A stretch of DNA of 52,407 nt from Oscillospiraceae bacterium (GCA_900752435.1 CAADVD010000027.1:1-52407), one strand, 5' to 3'; positions 21,997-30,782 are shown, counted from the stretch's first letter. A program made the numbers and translations. The notes: generated by a model from the letters alone, not told the origin.

Positions 21997-22200
21997 ATGG
22001 CTCTCAAAACAAAAGTAAAAGAATATCGTGAAAAAGCAGGGTTCAAACAAAGTGAACTAGCAGAACTTGTTCATGCAAGACGTGAAACAATTGTGCATTT
22101 GGAAAATGGAAAATACAATCCTTCCCTAAAATTGGCAATGGACATTGCAAAAGTGTTTCAGACAACCGTAGAAGAATTGTTTGAGTTTACTGAGGATTGA
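21997..22200 (+). CDS. YozG-like XRE-family regulator
   Basis: 67 residues: LKTKVKEYREKAGFKQSELA then ELVHARRETIVHLENGKYNP, and ending LAMDIAKVFQTTVEELFEF, the compact XRE type that regulates its own operon. A GGGA lies ahead of the ATG at 21997. The likely operators are the ATATCACT arms near the promoter at 21.5 kb. Confidence 0.9.
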   Translation: MALKTKVKEYREKAGFKQSELAELVHARRETIVHLENGKYNPSLKLAMDIAKVFQTTVEELFEFTED

Positions 22201-22236
22201 TTTTTATAAAAAATATATTATGCAGGAGGATTTATC

Positions 22237-22416
22237 ATGGCAAACAAAGAAAGATTTGAAAAGATTTATACGCAGGGAAAGCTGAAGTCGCTTGAAATTT
22301 GGTTGGATACTGAAACGGGCGTAAATTATGTGTTCTGTAAAGACGGGTATGCTGGCGGTTTGACGCCGTTGCTTGACCAAGATGGAAAAGCGGTGATAAC
22401 GCCTATCCAAAAATAG
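22237..22416 (+). CDS. DUF6440 family small protein
   Basis: 59 residues, below common ORF cut-offs. Preceded by CAGGAGG at six bases. The core LDTETGVNYVFCKDGYAGGL then TPLLDQDGKAV matches the other DUF6440-like protein in this window (46609-46824: VDRETGVQYL, GYAGGLTTLVDRDGKP). Soluble, probably a small beta-rich domain; function unknown. It is the third gene of the membrane protein/XRE operon and ends just before the terminator. Confidence 0.85.
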   Translation: MANKERFEKIYTQGKLKSLEIWLDTETGVNYVFCKDGYAGGLTPLLDQDGKAVITPIQK

Positions 22417-22472
22417 AAGGACAATTGGCATGCTTGTGCCGGTGTTGCCAGAAAGCAAAACGGCAAAATGCA

Positions 22473-22511
22473 AAGCCCATGAACTTGCAAGTTTTACAAG
22501 TTCATGGGCTT
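22473..22511. terminator. Terminator between converging genes
   Basis: Perfect 15-bp arms (22473-22487 and 22497-22511). The T-run is short; it probably serves both directions. Confidence 0.8.
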
Positions 22512-22523
22512 ATTCAGTTTATT

Positions 22524-23510
22524 CTATTCGTTTTTCATCATCCATGCAATGTCGTCCGCGCTCAGTTCAAAATCCATCGCGCTCATGTTTTCTTTGAGCT
22601 GTGCCAGATTGGAGCATCCGAAAATCGCACCGGCCTGCACAGGATTGCAGGTGATGTAGGCCAGCGAGATGACCGCCGGAGTTACGCCGTATTTGCGGCA
22701 CAAGGTCTGAACCTTGTCTGCTTTTGCAAGATTGAGGGCGCGGTTGGTCGGATTTAAAAAGCGCTTGCGCACTTTGGCAGGGAGTGCTTCCTCCGGCATG
22801 GTGCTGATTTTGGAGAAAAAGCCCTTGGCCTGCGCTTCAAACGCAAAGATGGGCAGATGGTTTTGCAAATGTGCCGCATAAATTTCCTCATTCACGCAGA
22901 CCAGCGTTTCATCGCCCATGTCCGTCGGCGTAGCGGTTGCATACGACCACTGAATTTGGCTGGCCGAAAACGGAGTCAGGCCGTGTTCGGCGGCATAAGC
23001 GTTGGCTTCCGCAATGCGTTTGAGCGACCAGTTGGAGGCTCCTAAAAAGTGCACTTCACCGGTTTTGACAAAGCTGTGCAGGGTTTCCATGATGGAGCCG
23101 ACCGGCACGCGTTCATCATCGCGGTGCAGCCAGTAGATGTCTGCATAGTCGGTTTGCAACGCTTCCAGACTGCGTGATAAGTCTTCGTGCAGTTCGGCGG
23201 AGCTTAAACGGGGGTTGTCCATATGCCCGTAAGCCGGATGACCGCCCTTGGTGGAAAGCACCAATTTCTTTCGGACGCCGTTGGCGTGCATCCATTCGCC
23301 GATGACTTCTTCGCTGGGGCGTTTGTCATTTGGCTCGAAATTCGAGTAAATGCGCGCCGTATCAATGCAGCGGCCGCCCAGCTCAAAATAGCAGTCCATC
23401 TGCTCAAAGCCAGGTGCGTAATCGTCCATATTGCCCAGATAGGTTGTGCCGAAAATCAATTTGGATACGGCAAGCTGTCCTGACGGATTCTGAATGAAAA
23501 ACGTTTTCAT
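22524..23510 (-). CDS. Aldo/keto reductase family oxidoreductase
   Basis: 328 residues from the ATG at 23510 (AGGAGG ahead). The TIM-barrel AKR pattern is present: GTTYLG, DTARIYSNFEPNDKRPSEEVIGEW with catalytic D and Y, KGGHPAYGHMDNPRLS carrying the Lys, and DYADIYWLHRDD with His. The C-terminal part binds NADP(H). It reduces or oxidises carbonyl compounds; the substrate is not defined. It follows a small membrane protein gene by 17 bp on the same strand. Confidence 0.88.
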   Translation of the reverse strand: MKTFFIQNPSGQLAVSKLIFGTTYLGNMDDYAPGFEQMDCYFELGGRCIDTARIYSNFEPNDKRPSEEVIGEWMHANGVRKKLVLSTKGGHPAYGHMDNPRLSSAELHEDLSRSLEALQTDYADIYWLHRDDERVPVGSIMETLHSFVKTGEVHFLGASNWSLKRIAEANAYAAEHGLTPFSASQIQWSYATATPTDMGDETLVCVNEEIYAAHLQNHLPIFAFEAQAKGFFSKISTMPEEALPAKVRKRFLNPTNRALNLAKADKVQTLCRKYGVTPAVISLAYITCNPVQAGAIFGCSNLAQLKENMSAMDFELSADDIAWMMKNE

Positions 23511-23527
23511 GTGCCCTCCTGCTGTCG

Positions 23528-23809
23528 TTAAAACCAACCGAAATACACCATAATTTGATAAACTCCCGTTGCAATCAGGAATAAGCCCAAAAAGGTAGCG
23601 ATCCAGTAGTAAACGAATTCTCTTGATTTTTTCTTTTTGCTTTCTTTGTATCGGCTGTAATTGCTGAAACCAAACACAAGCATCATCACGGCCAGCAGAA
23701 TTGGCAGAACGCCTGGAATGGCGATTCCTCCAATGATTTGAATGCCGCCTACAATCATGATAAGCAGTGCCAGTACTGCGGAAATGATGAGTGATTTTTT
23801 ACTGTTCAT
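23528..23809 (-). CDS. Small three-TM membrane protein
   Basis: 93 residues with hydrophobic segments at about 7-28, 31-48 and 68-88, separated by a Lys-rich cytoplasmic loop (SRYKESKKKKSR). No family recognised. It is the first gene of a probable two-gene unit with the aldo/keto reductase. Confidence 0.7.
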   Translation of the reverse strand: MNSKKSLIISAVLALLIMIVGGIQIIGGIAIPGVLPILLAVMMLVFGFSNYSRYKESKKKKSREFVYYWIATFLGLFLIATGVYQIMVYFGWF

Positions 23810-23952
23810 TGTCCTCGTCCCCTTTGCTGTGGTTGCAAACGTGTGCGTCTAAAATCGGGCGCTCTTCCCCAAAAGCCGTTCCCGTTGGTTCAATTATCCG
23901 TCAAAAACCTACATCTGTCAAGTGTCAACGCACACGGAATAGGAAAAAATAA

Positions 23953-23984
23953 CGGGTGCGTGCAGAGAAACCTGCACGCACCCG
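23953..23984 (-). terminator. Terminator of the glucokinase gene
   Basis: Perfect 13-bp arms CGGGTGCGTGCAG and CTGCACGCACCCG; on the minus strand TTATTTTTTCC follows. Confidence 0.9.
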
Positions 23985-24009
23985 ATCAGCGCCAAAGTGC
24001 GCTCCTTGT

Positions 24010-24966
24010 TTATGCTTCTTTGCCGAGTAAGGCTGCGCCGATTACGCCAGCATCGTTGCCCAGCGCCGCCACCACAATTTTGGTGCGGTTTTCTTCTTTC
24101 CGCGCATATGTTTGCGGAATGACCTTTTCCAACAGCGGTTTAATGAGGTTGTCGCCCTCTTTGCAGATGCCGCCGCCGATGCACAGCACTTCCGGCTGGA
24201 AGATGTTGATCATATTTGCCACACCGATGCCGAGATAGTCAATGTACAAGTCCACAACTTTTTTCGCTGTTTGGTCGTTGACGCGCATGCCGTCAAACGC
24301 CGTTTTTCCGTTGACCTTGTTCAGATCCGCATCGCAGATATCCCACATCGCGGAATATTTGTCTCTCTGCATGGCTTCCTTGGTCAAGTTAATCAGCCCT
24401 GTTGCGGAAGCATACGCTTCAAAACAGCCCTCGCGGCCGCAGGTGCAGCGTTTGCCGTGCGCTACAATGACGGTATGACCCAGTTCCGCACCGGCATAGC
24501 TGAAGCCGGTGAGAATCTTGCCGTCGGTGATGACACCGCCGCCGACGCCCGTCCCCAGCGTAATGGCGACCAGCGAGTTGTAGCCTTTGCCAGCGCCGGC
24601 GAGATATTCGCCGAATGCCGCTGCGTTGGCGTCGTTTTCAATATAGATGGTCTTGTTCAGCCCTTTTTTCAGCATGTCCACCAGCGGAACATCCTGCCAT
24701 GCTAAGTTGTTGGAGTATTCGACAATGCCGGTTTTTTTGTTGGCGGTACCCGGGGTGCCGACGCCCACGCTTTCAATTTGATCCATAGTAAGCCCCGCGC
24801 TGGCTACTGCCTTTTTGGATACCAGAATCATGTCGTCGATGACCGCTTCAGCCGGACGCGGCAGATTGGTTTTCGCCTTTTCTTTTACCAGAATTTTTCC
24901 GTTTTCGTCCACGATACCAGCTACAATGTTGGTACCGCCCAAGTCGATTCCAATATAATACTTCAT
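24010..24966 (-). CDS. glcK: ROK family glucokinase
   Basis: 318 residues from the ATG at 24966 (AAAGGAG ahead; an in-frame start at 25065 reads through the leader). YYIGIDLGGTNIVAGIVD is the phosphate-1 motif; ENDANAAAFGE has the catalytic Asp; LGTGVGGGVITDGKI is the ROK signature; CTCGREGCFEAYAS provides the zinc-binding Cys residues. It phosphorylates glucose with ATP at the head of glycolysis. Its promoter contains a palindromic operator. The glucose assignment is from family resemblance; another hexose is possible. Confidence 0.92.
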   Translation of the reverse strand: MKYYIGIDLGGTNIVAGIVDENGKILVKEKAKTNLPRPAEAVIDDMILVSKKAVASAGLTMDQIESVGVGTPGTANKKTGIVEYSNNLAWQDVPLVDMLKKGLNKTIYIENDANAAAFGEYLAGAGKGYNSLVAITLGTGVGGGVITDGKILTGFSYAGAELGHTVIVAHGKRCTCGREGCFEAYASATGLINLTKEAMQRDKYSAMWDICDADLNKVNGKTAFDGMRVNDQTAKKVVDLYIDYLGIGVANMINIFQPEVLCIGGGICKEGDNLIKPLLEKVIPQTYARKEENRTKIVVAALGNDAGVIGAALLGKEA

Positions 24967-25091
24967 TTTTTGTGCTCCTTTGTCTTTTTTATCAAAATAT
25001 GCCGGACAACTCCATGTCATGCAAATTTCCGTTCCGCCCCTGTTGAAATTTTGACGATATGCCAAAGTTTCGGGGAAGTGTATGATATATT

Positions 25092-25133
25092 ATTATACAA
25101 GATTACAAAATTAAGGTCAATATGATATTGACC
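25092..25133 (-). promoter_or_regulatory. Glucokinase promoter with 19-bp palindrome over the -35
   Basis: Minus strand TTGACC (25120-25115), 17-bp spacer, TATAAT (25097-25092). GGTCAATAT-G-ATATTGACC (25115-25133) is a perfect 9-1-9 palindrome that includes the -35 hexamer, a likely repressor or activator site. Confidence 0.75.
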
Positions 25134-25174
25134 AAAAGTTCCCTGTATTTTTTGGAATCGCCGCTGGATTCCCT

Positions 25175-25978
25175 TTATTTGAACGCTAGAGTCGCTACGA
25201 TCGGGTAATGATCCGACAAGTACTTGCCGCCGTATTCTGTACGGTCTACATAGGTGTTGATAATTTGCAGATCCTCCGATACAAAGATATAATCGAGCTG
25301 GCGGTGCCCCTCCACACGTCCCCGAAAGCCGTGGTAGGTGTTTACTGGAATGCCGTTTGCATTGCAGAACTCATAGGCGTCCACCAGATGGACACGCCGG
25401 TAGGTGTGTTTGTTTTGGCGTATGCGCTGAATCAGCGGGTTGTTCGGCGTGACGTTAAAATCGCCCATCAGCACGGTGGGCATCGGCTCGATGGCTTGGA
25501 ACTTGTCGATGTATTCCCAGATGATTTTGACGCTGAGGATGCGCGCCCACTTGGAGATGTGGTCAAAGTGGGCGTTGAAGACGCGGATTTGGCGACCAGA
25601 GTCTCGGAAGGTCACCTCGCACATGGTGCAAATGCGCGGAAACATGGCCAAAAACGCACGGCTTCCCAGTTTGTTTGGGTGTTTAGACAGCCAAATGGTG
25701 TGGGAAAAATCCACTTCGACATCCGCGTTTTTGACGATGATGTCGGAATGCTCGTCGCACCGTGTTTTACTGCGGCCGTCGCCAAACAGCGTGTAGTCTT
25801 TGAGCGCCTGCGACATATCCTCTTTCATGGACGGCATCAGTTCCTGTACGCCGATGATGCACGCGCCGGAGTTTCGGATAAAATCCGCGACGAGGGAACG
25901 GCGGTACTGCCAGCGGTTTTTGAAGTCCAGCCGGCTGTCTTTACGCAGATTCAACGTAATGACTTTGAACGTTTCCAT
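25175..25978 (-). CDS. Endonuclease/exonuclease/phosphatase (EEP) family protein
   Basis: 267 residues. VITLNLRKDSRLDFKNRW, IIGVQE (metal-binding Glu), FNAHFDH, MGDFNVTPNN (catalytic D/N), LDYIFVS and the terminal SDHYPI (catalytic His) span the whole EEP (DNase I/exonuclease III-like) fold. No signal peptide, so it acts in the cytoplasm on DNA, RNA or a phosphodiester lipid/nucleotide; substrate unknown. The ATG follows AGGAGG. No clear terminator is seen downstream. Confidence 0.9.
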   Translation of the reverse strand: METFKVITLNLRKDSRLDFKNRWQYRRSLVADFIRNSGACIIGVQELMPSMKEDMSQALKDYTLFGDGRSKTRCDEHSDIIVKNADVEVDFSHTIWLSKHPNKLGSRAFLAMFPRICTMCEVTFRDSGRQIRVFNAHFDHISKWARILSVKIIWEYIDKFQAIEPMPTVLMGDFNVTPNNPLIQRIRQNKHTYRRVHLVDAYEFCNANGIPVNTYHGFRGRVEGHRQLDYIFVSEDLQIINTYVDRTEYGGKYLSDHYPIVATLAFK

Positions 25979-26122
25979 TTCTGTCGCCTCCTGTTTTTAT
26001 CCATTCTCTTTCTTTTATTATACCCGCTTCTATGCGGCAAATCAACCGTGCGGAATCTGAACTTTCTGCAAAAATTATCAAACCATTTTGTAAAAATATC
26101 TGACTTGTTCACAAAGAAAGTG

Positions 26123-26151
26123 TTGTTACAGGATTCCAATTGTGCTATACT
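26123..26151 (+). promoter_or_regulatory. Promoter of the ArsC/Spx-like gene
   Basis: TTGTTA (26123-26128), 17-bp spacer ending in TGC, TATACT (26146-26151). Confidence 0.75.
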
Positions 26152-26223
26152 AAAGAAAAAAAGAGGTTCTCCCAGCCGCTTTGGCGGCGCAACTGTTTCG
26201 TGATCGGAAAGGAAGTCGTTTTT

Positions 26224-26580
26224 ATGGCCGCACTCTTCTTGCATTATCCAAAATGCACCACTTGCCAAAACGCGCAAAAATGGCTGGAAGCGCACAACAT
26301 CGCGTTCACGGCCCGCAGTATCACGGAGGACAATCCGACAACGGCGGAGCTTTCCGTTTGGCTGAAGCTCAGCGGTTTGCCGCTCAAGCGCTTTTTCAAC
26401 ACCAGCGGTCTGGTGTACCGTGATTTGAAGCTTAAGGATAAACTGCCGCAAATGACGCAGACGGAACAGCTCCATCTGCTGTCCAGCAACGGCATGCTGG
26501 TCAAACGACCCATCTTGGTGCTGGAGGACAAGGTGTTGGTCGGTTTCCGCCCTGACGAATGGGAAGCGGCGCTGAAATAA
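26224..26580 (+). CDS. ArsC/Spx family thioredoxin-fold protein
   Basis: 118 residues from the ATG at 26224; an in-frame start at 26140 overlaps the promoter. FLHYPKCTTCQNAQKWL has the CxxC (C11, C14) and RPILVLEDKVLVGF the cis-Pro RPI motif of the ArsC-like family (YffB/MgsR/Spx). It could be a glutaredoxin-like arsenate reductase or a redox-sensing partner of RNA polymerase; the CxxC favours a Spx/MgsR-like or YffB-like role, but the C-terminal features do not decide between them. Monocistronic. Confidence 0.85.
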   Translation: MAALFLHYPKCTTCQNAQKWLEAHNIAFTARSITEDNPTTAELSVWLKLSGLPLKRFFNTSGLVYRDLKLKDKLPQMTQTEQLHLLSSNGMLVKRPILVLEDKVLVGFRPDEWEAALK

Positions 26581-26586
26581 AACAAG

Positions 26587-26627
26587 AAAAACAGCGAACG
26601 AGTGATGAAAACTCGTTCGCTGTTTTT
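26587..26627. terminator. Bidirectional terminator
   Basis: Perfect 17-bp arms AAAAACAGCGAACGAGT and ACTCGTTCGCTGTTTTT around a 7-nt loop, between converging genes. Confidence 0.95.
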
Positions 26628-26631
26628 GCAT

Positions 26632-28011
26632 TTATGCTTCCGCCATCTGGGCATTGGCATCGATTTCTTCGTTTTCCGTTTCTTCCGGCAGTTTTTCCGC
26701 TTTGACCTTGACTACGCGGCGGTCTTCCATGACCATGACGGTGAAGCGGATGCCTGCGATTTCCACGCTTGGGTTTTCATCCTCATCGGGAATGCGGCCG
26801 AGCGTTTCCACAATCAAGCCGCCCACACGGTCGGTGTCTTCGTCCTGCGGCAGCTTTACGCCGAACAGCTCTTCCACCTGTTCCAGCTCCATCGAGCCGC
26901 TGAGCAGATAAACGTTGTCGCCGATGCGGCTGACCTCTTCCTGTTCGTCGTCGTATTCATCCTGAATGTTGCCGACGATGGATTCCAGCAAATCCTCCAT
27001 GGTGATAATACCGGCCGTACCGCCGTATTCATCCACCACCACAGCCATATGAATCTTCTTGGCCTTGAACATCTGAAACAAATCGATGCACTTTTTGGCT
27101 TCCGGCACATAGATGGTTTCGCGGATAAAGTCGCGGATGGTGAAATCCTCGGACGACTGGCATCCCACCAAACAGAGTAAATCCTTGACGTAAATCACGC
27201 CTTTGATGTTGTCGATGTCGTTTTCATACACCGGAATGCGCGAAAACCCTTCGTTGATGGCGTAATAAACGACATCGCTGATTTTGGCGTTGAGCTCCAC
27301 GCCCACCACATCGGTGCGGTGGGTCATCAAGTCGGAAGCCATGCAGTCGTCAAAATCGAAGATGTTGTTGATCATCTCGCACTCTTCCTGATGAATGGCG
27401 CCGGTCTCCTCGCCGGCATCCACCAAGGAGCGAATCTCCTCTTCCGTGACGTTATCGGACGCGCTCTTGTTTTCCACGCCGCACAGCCGAGCCAATCCGT
27501 TGGCGGTATGCGCCATCAAAAAGACAAGCGGCCGAAATACCAGCGAAATGCCCTTGATAACGGAATACCAGCGGAGCAAAAATTGTTCCGGCTCATGAGC
27601 GAACAGTTTTTTCGGCAAGAGATTGCCAAAGGTCAGCACCACGAACAGCGGCAGTAGAAAGCATACTGCCCACAGCAAGAGATTCAGCGCCTGAATTCCA
27701 GCTTTGTTTGCCACCGCGGCCGTCAGCCGCCCATACCAGCCGCTGCCCCGGATAGCCGGATGCAGTACCAGTACGCTCAGCACCAACGCCGTACCCAGGC
27801 AGATCAGTTTTGACAAATCCATCCAAGCAATTTTCTTCTTAACCGGCTGATCGAACAGCTTGCCGATTCCTTTTTCCTGCAAGCTCTTTTGCGCAATCAA
27901 CTCCTTCATTTTTCCTTCGTTGATGGAAAGCAGAGCCGTCTCCGCCGCCGAAAAGAAAAAGCCCAATACAATAAACAACAAGAGCACCAACCATCGCCCG
28001 CCGTCGTCCAT
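26632..28011 (-). CDS. CNNM/CorC-type hemolysin-family membrane protein
   Basis: 459 residues from the ATG at 28011 (AAGGGGG at six bases; the frame extends to 28044 without a ribosome binding site). An N-terminal CNNM (DUF21) domain with four helices (ETALLSINEGKMKEL early on) is followed by a pair of CBS domains (DLMTHRTDVVGVEL to TMEDLLESIVGNIQDEYD) and a C-terminal CorC/HlyC domain (VGGLIVETLGRIPDEDE). Members export Mg2+ or Co2+, or have unassigned transport roles; the hemolysin name is historical. Confidence 0.92.
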   Translation of the reverse strand: MDDGGRWLVLLLFIVLGFFFSAAETALLSINEGKMKELIAQKSLQEKGIGKLFDQPVKKKIAWMDLSKLICLGTALVLSVLVLHPAIRGSGWYGRLTAAVANKAGIQALNLLLWAVCFLLPLFVVLTFGNLLPKKLFAHEPEQFLLRWYSVIKGISLVFRPLVFLMAHTANGLARLCGVENKSASDNVTEEEIRSLVDAGEETGAIHQEECEMINNIFDFDDCMASDLMTHRTDVVGVELNAKISDVVYYAINEGFSRIPVYENDIDNIKGVIYVKDLLCLVGCQSSEDFTIRDFIRETIYVPEAKKCIDLFQMFKAKKIHMAVVVDEYGGTAGIITMEDLLESIVGNIQDEYDDEQEEVSRIGDNVYLLSGSMELEQVEELFGVKLPQDEDTDRVGGLIVETLGRIPDEDENPSVEIAGIRFTVMVMEDRRVVKVKAEKLPEETENEEIDANAQMAEA

Positions 28012-28068
28012 AGTCATCCCCCTTAACAAGTATGCGTTTTGCATCGATTCCGATAGTCCATTTGCTTT

Positions 28069-28097
28069 ATCATAGTATGAAAATGGCTATCTGTCAA
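28069..28097 (-). promoter_or_regulatory. Promoter of the CNNM gene
   Basis: Minus strand TTGACA (28097-28092), 17-bp spacer, TATGAT (28074-28069). Confidence 0.8.
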
Positions 28098-28186
28098 TGA
28101 CTCTGCGGTGCACTTGAGCGTTCTTGTCGAATATTTCGCTGAATTTTTAGGTCGGACTGTTCATTTTTCACCGCTTGACGGCAAGG

Positions 28187-28771
28187 TTATGCCAACAAGT
28201 CGATGCCATTTTTGCGGCATTCCTGTACCAATCGGGCAACCGGCAGACCAACGACGTTGTTGTAGTCGCCGCAAATGCCTTGGATGTACGCGGCACAGCG
28301 CCCTTGAATGCCATAAGCGCCGGCTTTGTCCATGGGTTCGCCGGTGGCGATGTAGGCGTGGATTTGCTGTTCGCTCATGGGGTACATGGTGACTTGGGTT
28401 GCTTCTGCAAAGGAAAAGGAAGTTTGCTTGTCCGCTTCCTTGCAAATCACGCAGACACCGGTATAGACGGTGTGGGTTTTGCCCTGCAAGCTGGTGAGCA
28501 TGCGGAAAGCGTCTTCTTCGTCGGCTGGTTTGCCCATGATGCGGCCGTTTTGAGCGACAACGGTATCTGCGCCGATGATGAGAGCGGGGGCTTGGACAGA
28601 TAGAGCCACTTCAGACGCTTTTTGCGCGGCCAGCTCGGTGACAACGGCACTGGGTTCGGTCTGGGTGGTGATTTCATCGCCGGAAGCGGTTTGGATGGAA
28701 AAGGTGACGCCGATTTGGGTGAGCAGTTCTCTGCGGCGGGGGGATTGGGAAGCGAGGATAATGGGGAGCAT
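28187..28771 (-). CDS. maf: Maf family nucleotide pyrophosphatase
   Basis: 194 residues from the ATG at 28771. ILASQSPRRRELL (N-terminal phosphate-binding motif), LIIGADTVVAQNGRIMGKP (catalytic Asp) and YTGVCVI define the Maf/YhdE family. It hydrolyses non-canonical or modified NTPs such as dTTP/UTP or 7-methyl-GTP, limiting mutagenesis and linked to septum control. The ribosome binding site is weak. Genes after it on the same strand are 175 bp away. Confidence 0.92.
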   Translation of the reverse strand: MLPIILASQSPRRRELLTQIGVTFSIQTASGDEITTQTEPSAVVTELAAQKASEVALSVQAPALIIGADTVVAQNGRIMGKPADEEDAFRMLTSLQGKTHTVYTGVCVICKEADKQTSFSFAEATQVTMYPMSEQQIHAYIATGEPMDKAGAYGIQGRCAAYIQGICGDYNNVVGLPVARLVQECRKNGIDLLA

Positions 28772-28874
28772 GGCGGTTATCACATCTTTCGTTTTTGATT
28801 CAATTATAGCATAAGCCGATGAAGACGGCAATTTTGATAAAAGTGAGTTTTTATATAAAGATTTGTTCTATTTG

Positions 28875-28963
28875 CTTGAAAATCATGGTTTTTTATGGTT
28901 CAATAAATATAAGATAAAAATCAAGGTATTATTTACAAAATGTAGAGAAGGTGTTCTTCATGT
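28875..28963. repeat. Direct repeat A, copy 1 (promoter and 5' end of paralog 1)
   Basis: About 88 bp nearly identical to 29816-29904 (four differences seen by eye). It carries TTGAAA, a 17-bp spacer with extended TGG, TTCAAT, the GAAGGTG ribosome binding site and the first codons. Confidence 0.9.
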
Positions 28964-29808
28964 TTCATAGTAAAAAAACGTTTGCTCTAAATCTTGGCAT
29001 TTGGATAGTGTTGCTTTTTGCTTGTATCATCCTGTTCTTAAAAAATTCTGAATATTTTGTAGACGATCCAAACGATAACGTGGCGATTGTTTTGGTTGAT
29101 GAATTATTCCTGCTTGTTTTTGTGGCAATTGGAATGTTCATTACACGGATTCAGCTAAAGTATTCGATTAATGTTTTTCAAAAAGAAATAAAAAAATTTA
29201 CAGATGAGTTGGACTATGCTCATTTAGAAAAAATTTTCAAGCAACTTGTTTTTTTGAATAGGCGTACAAAAATTTCTGTTTTATGCTTACAAATTCAATT
29301 GTGTTTATGCTTTGGTGAAGTGGACAAAGCTCATGCAATGCTGCTTGATTTGGAGAAAATCTCGAATCAGAAATCATTGGCTTATTGTGACTATTGTCAT
29401 GCGTGGGTCATGTACGGAATTCAAATGGAGGATTATTTGATTGCGTACAATTGGCTAGAAAAAATGGATGCTTTTTTTAAGAACGTCATGCAGGAAGGGA
29501 AACAAGATAAAGTTCAAGTATGGTTTGAAACCTATCAATTTGACCTTCGGCTGTATGATATGCTGACTGCGAATCAGACTGACAGCCTACCGACGGATGC
29601 AAAGGTATTGGATGCTCTCTTCCAAAAAGAGAATTTGTCGGAATTAGAACGTATTTTTTTGTTGTGGTTTCAATATTATCTCGGGAAAGCGTTTGCTTTT
29701 GGTAAGCGTGTTGAAGAAGCCAAAAGTTGTTTTGAAAATGTTGCAAAGGGACCGGAAAAATTGTATGTGGTACAGTGTGCGAAAAAAGGATTAATAAAAG
29801 AAAATTAA
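28960..29808 (+). CDS. Two-TM protein with TPR-like helical domain, paralog 1
   Basis: 282 residues from the ATG at 28960 (GAAGGTG six bases before; a GTG at 28951 is possible). TM1 (about 7-26) and TM2 (about 43-63) are followed by helical repeats rich in aromatic and Cys residues (AYCDYCHAWVMYGIQ, AYNWLEKMDAFFKN, YYLGKAFAFGKRVEEAKSCFENVA) that look like degenerate TPRs, probably cytoplasmic. The C-terminal 38 codons are almost identical to paralog 2, while the middle is only distantly similar. AT-rich compared with neighbours, suggesting transfer. No family recognised; a protein-protein scaffold role is inferred. Confidence 0.75.
   Translation: MFHSKKTFALNLGIWIVLLFACIILFLKNSEYFVDDPNDNVAIVLVDELFLLVFVAIGMFITRIQLKYSINVFQKEIKKFTDELDYAHLEKIFKQLVFLNRRTKISVLCLQIQLCLCFGEVDKAHAMLLDLEKISNQKSLAYCDYCHAWVMYGIQMEDYLIAYNWLEKMDAFFKNVMQEGKQDKVQVWFETYQFDLRLYDMLTANQTDSLPTDAKVLDALFQKENLSELERIFLLWFQYYLGKAFAFGKRVEEAKSCFENVAKGPEKLYVVQCAKKGLIKEN
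29670..29788. repeat. Direct repeat B, copy 1 (3' end of paralog 1)
   Basis: About 118 bp matching 30611-30727; the last 75 or so bases differ at only about two positions. Encodes YYLGKAFAF through VVQCAK. Confidence 0.9.
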
Positions 29809-29815
29809 TTATTTT

Positions 29816-29904
29816 CTTGCAAATCATGGATTTTTATGGTTAAATAAATATAAGATAAAAATCAAGGTATTATTTACAAAATGCAGAGAAGGTGTTCTTC
29901 ATGT
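29816..29904. repeat. Direct repeat A, copy 2 (promoter and 5' end of paralog 2)
   Basis: Near-identical to 28875-28963: TTGCAA, 17-bp spacer with TGG, TTAAAT, then the same ribosome binding site. Confidence 0.9.
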
Positions 29905-30782
29905 TTTACAATAAAAAAGTGCTGGTATTTTATTTGGCTTGTTGGGCGATTTTATATTTGACTTTTCCCTTGTTCTTTTCTCTTACAAAAAATATAATTC
30001 CAGATTTTCAAAATATGTTTACCGTGCTATCGGTTAATCTGTTTTTGATTGTATTAATTTATATTTTGCCGCTTTATTTATTATTTTGGATTATTATGAA
30101 GCGTTCTCTTGCAGCTGTTCAAAAAAAGATCGAACAATTTCAATGTGATCTGGATTGCGATGCGGTGGAGACGATTCTCGAAAATCTTGTCTGTTTTCAA
30201 AGAGCATCTAAAGTTCTTGCTTTATGCATGCAAGCACAAGTAAATCTATTGGTAGGACGGATGGAGCAAGCGTCCTGTGTTTTAACAAAGGCGGCAAATA
30301 AAGTGTTTCCCAAAGATCCGCTTTATTGTTGCTATTGTGAAATGCAAACAGTATATGCTTTTCAAACGAATGATTTTGACGCTGCATACGACTGGCTGGA
30401 GAAGACAGAAAATTTTTTCAAACAAGCGGAACAACAAGGAAAAATGGATCGAGTTCAAACATGGTATGAGCACTACCAAACCAATTTGCACATATATGAT
30501 GTTTGTACGGATAACCAGATGGACAATATTGCGTACTTTCAAAAAGGGATTGCACGTTATTTAGAAAAGGAGACTCTTACATCATCAGAGCAAATTAGTT
30601 TATATACGGGTCAATATTATCTGGGGAAAGCGTTGGCTTTTGATAAACGGATTGAAGAAGCAAAAAGTTGTTTTGAAAATGTTGCAAAGGGACCGGAAAA
30701 ATTGTATGTGGTACAGTGCGCGAAAGAGAAAGTGGAAAATAACGGCCAGTCGAAAAATGTATTTTCGACTGGCCAAGATTAA
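29901..30782 (+). CDS. Two-TM protein with TPR-like helical domain, paralog 2
   Basis: 293 residues from the ATG at 29901, behind the same ribosome binding site as paralog 1. TM1 (about 8-28) and TM2 (about 42-64), then the helical domain (YCCYCEMQTVYAFQ, AYDWLEKTENFFKQ, YYLGKALAFDKRIEEAKSCFENVA). The alignment with paralog 1 holds throughout but is strong only at the C-terminus. The tail after VVQCAK is extended and includes a hairpin sequence (30744-30774). Function unknown. Confidence 0.75.
   Translation: MFYNKKVLVFYLACWAILYLTFPLFFSLTKNIIPDFQNMFTVLSVNLFLIVLIYILPLYLLFWIIMKRSLAAVQKKIEQFQCDLDCDAVETILENLVCFQRASKVLALCMQAQVNLLVGRMEQASCVLTKAANKVFPKDPLYCCYCEMQTVYAFQTNDFDAAYDWLEKTENFFKQAEQQGKMDRVQTWYEHYQTNLHIYDVCTDNQMDNIAYFQKGIARYLEKETLTSSEQISLYTGQYYLGKALAFDKRIEEAKSCFENVAKGPEKLYVVQCAKEKVENNGQSKNVFSTGQD
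30611..30727. repeat. Direct repeat B, copy 2 (3' end of paralog 2)
   Basis: Matches 29670-29788; see that entry. Confidence 0.9.
30744..30774 (+). other. Perfect hairpin inside the 3' end of paralog 2
   Basis: 13-bp arms GGCCAGTCGAAAA and TTTTCGACTGGCC with a 5-nt loop, in frame in the last codons of the gene. No T-run follows, so termination is doubtful. Copy 1 of the paralog lacks it. Confidence 0.7.
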
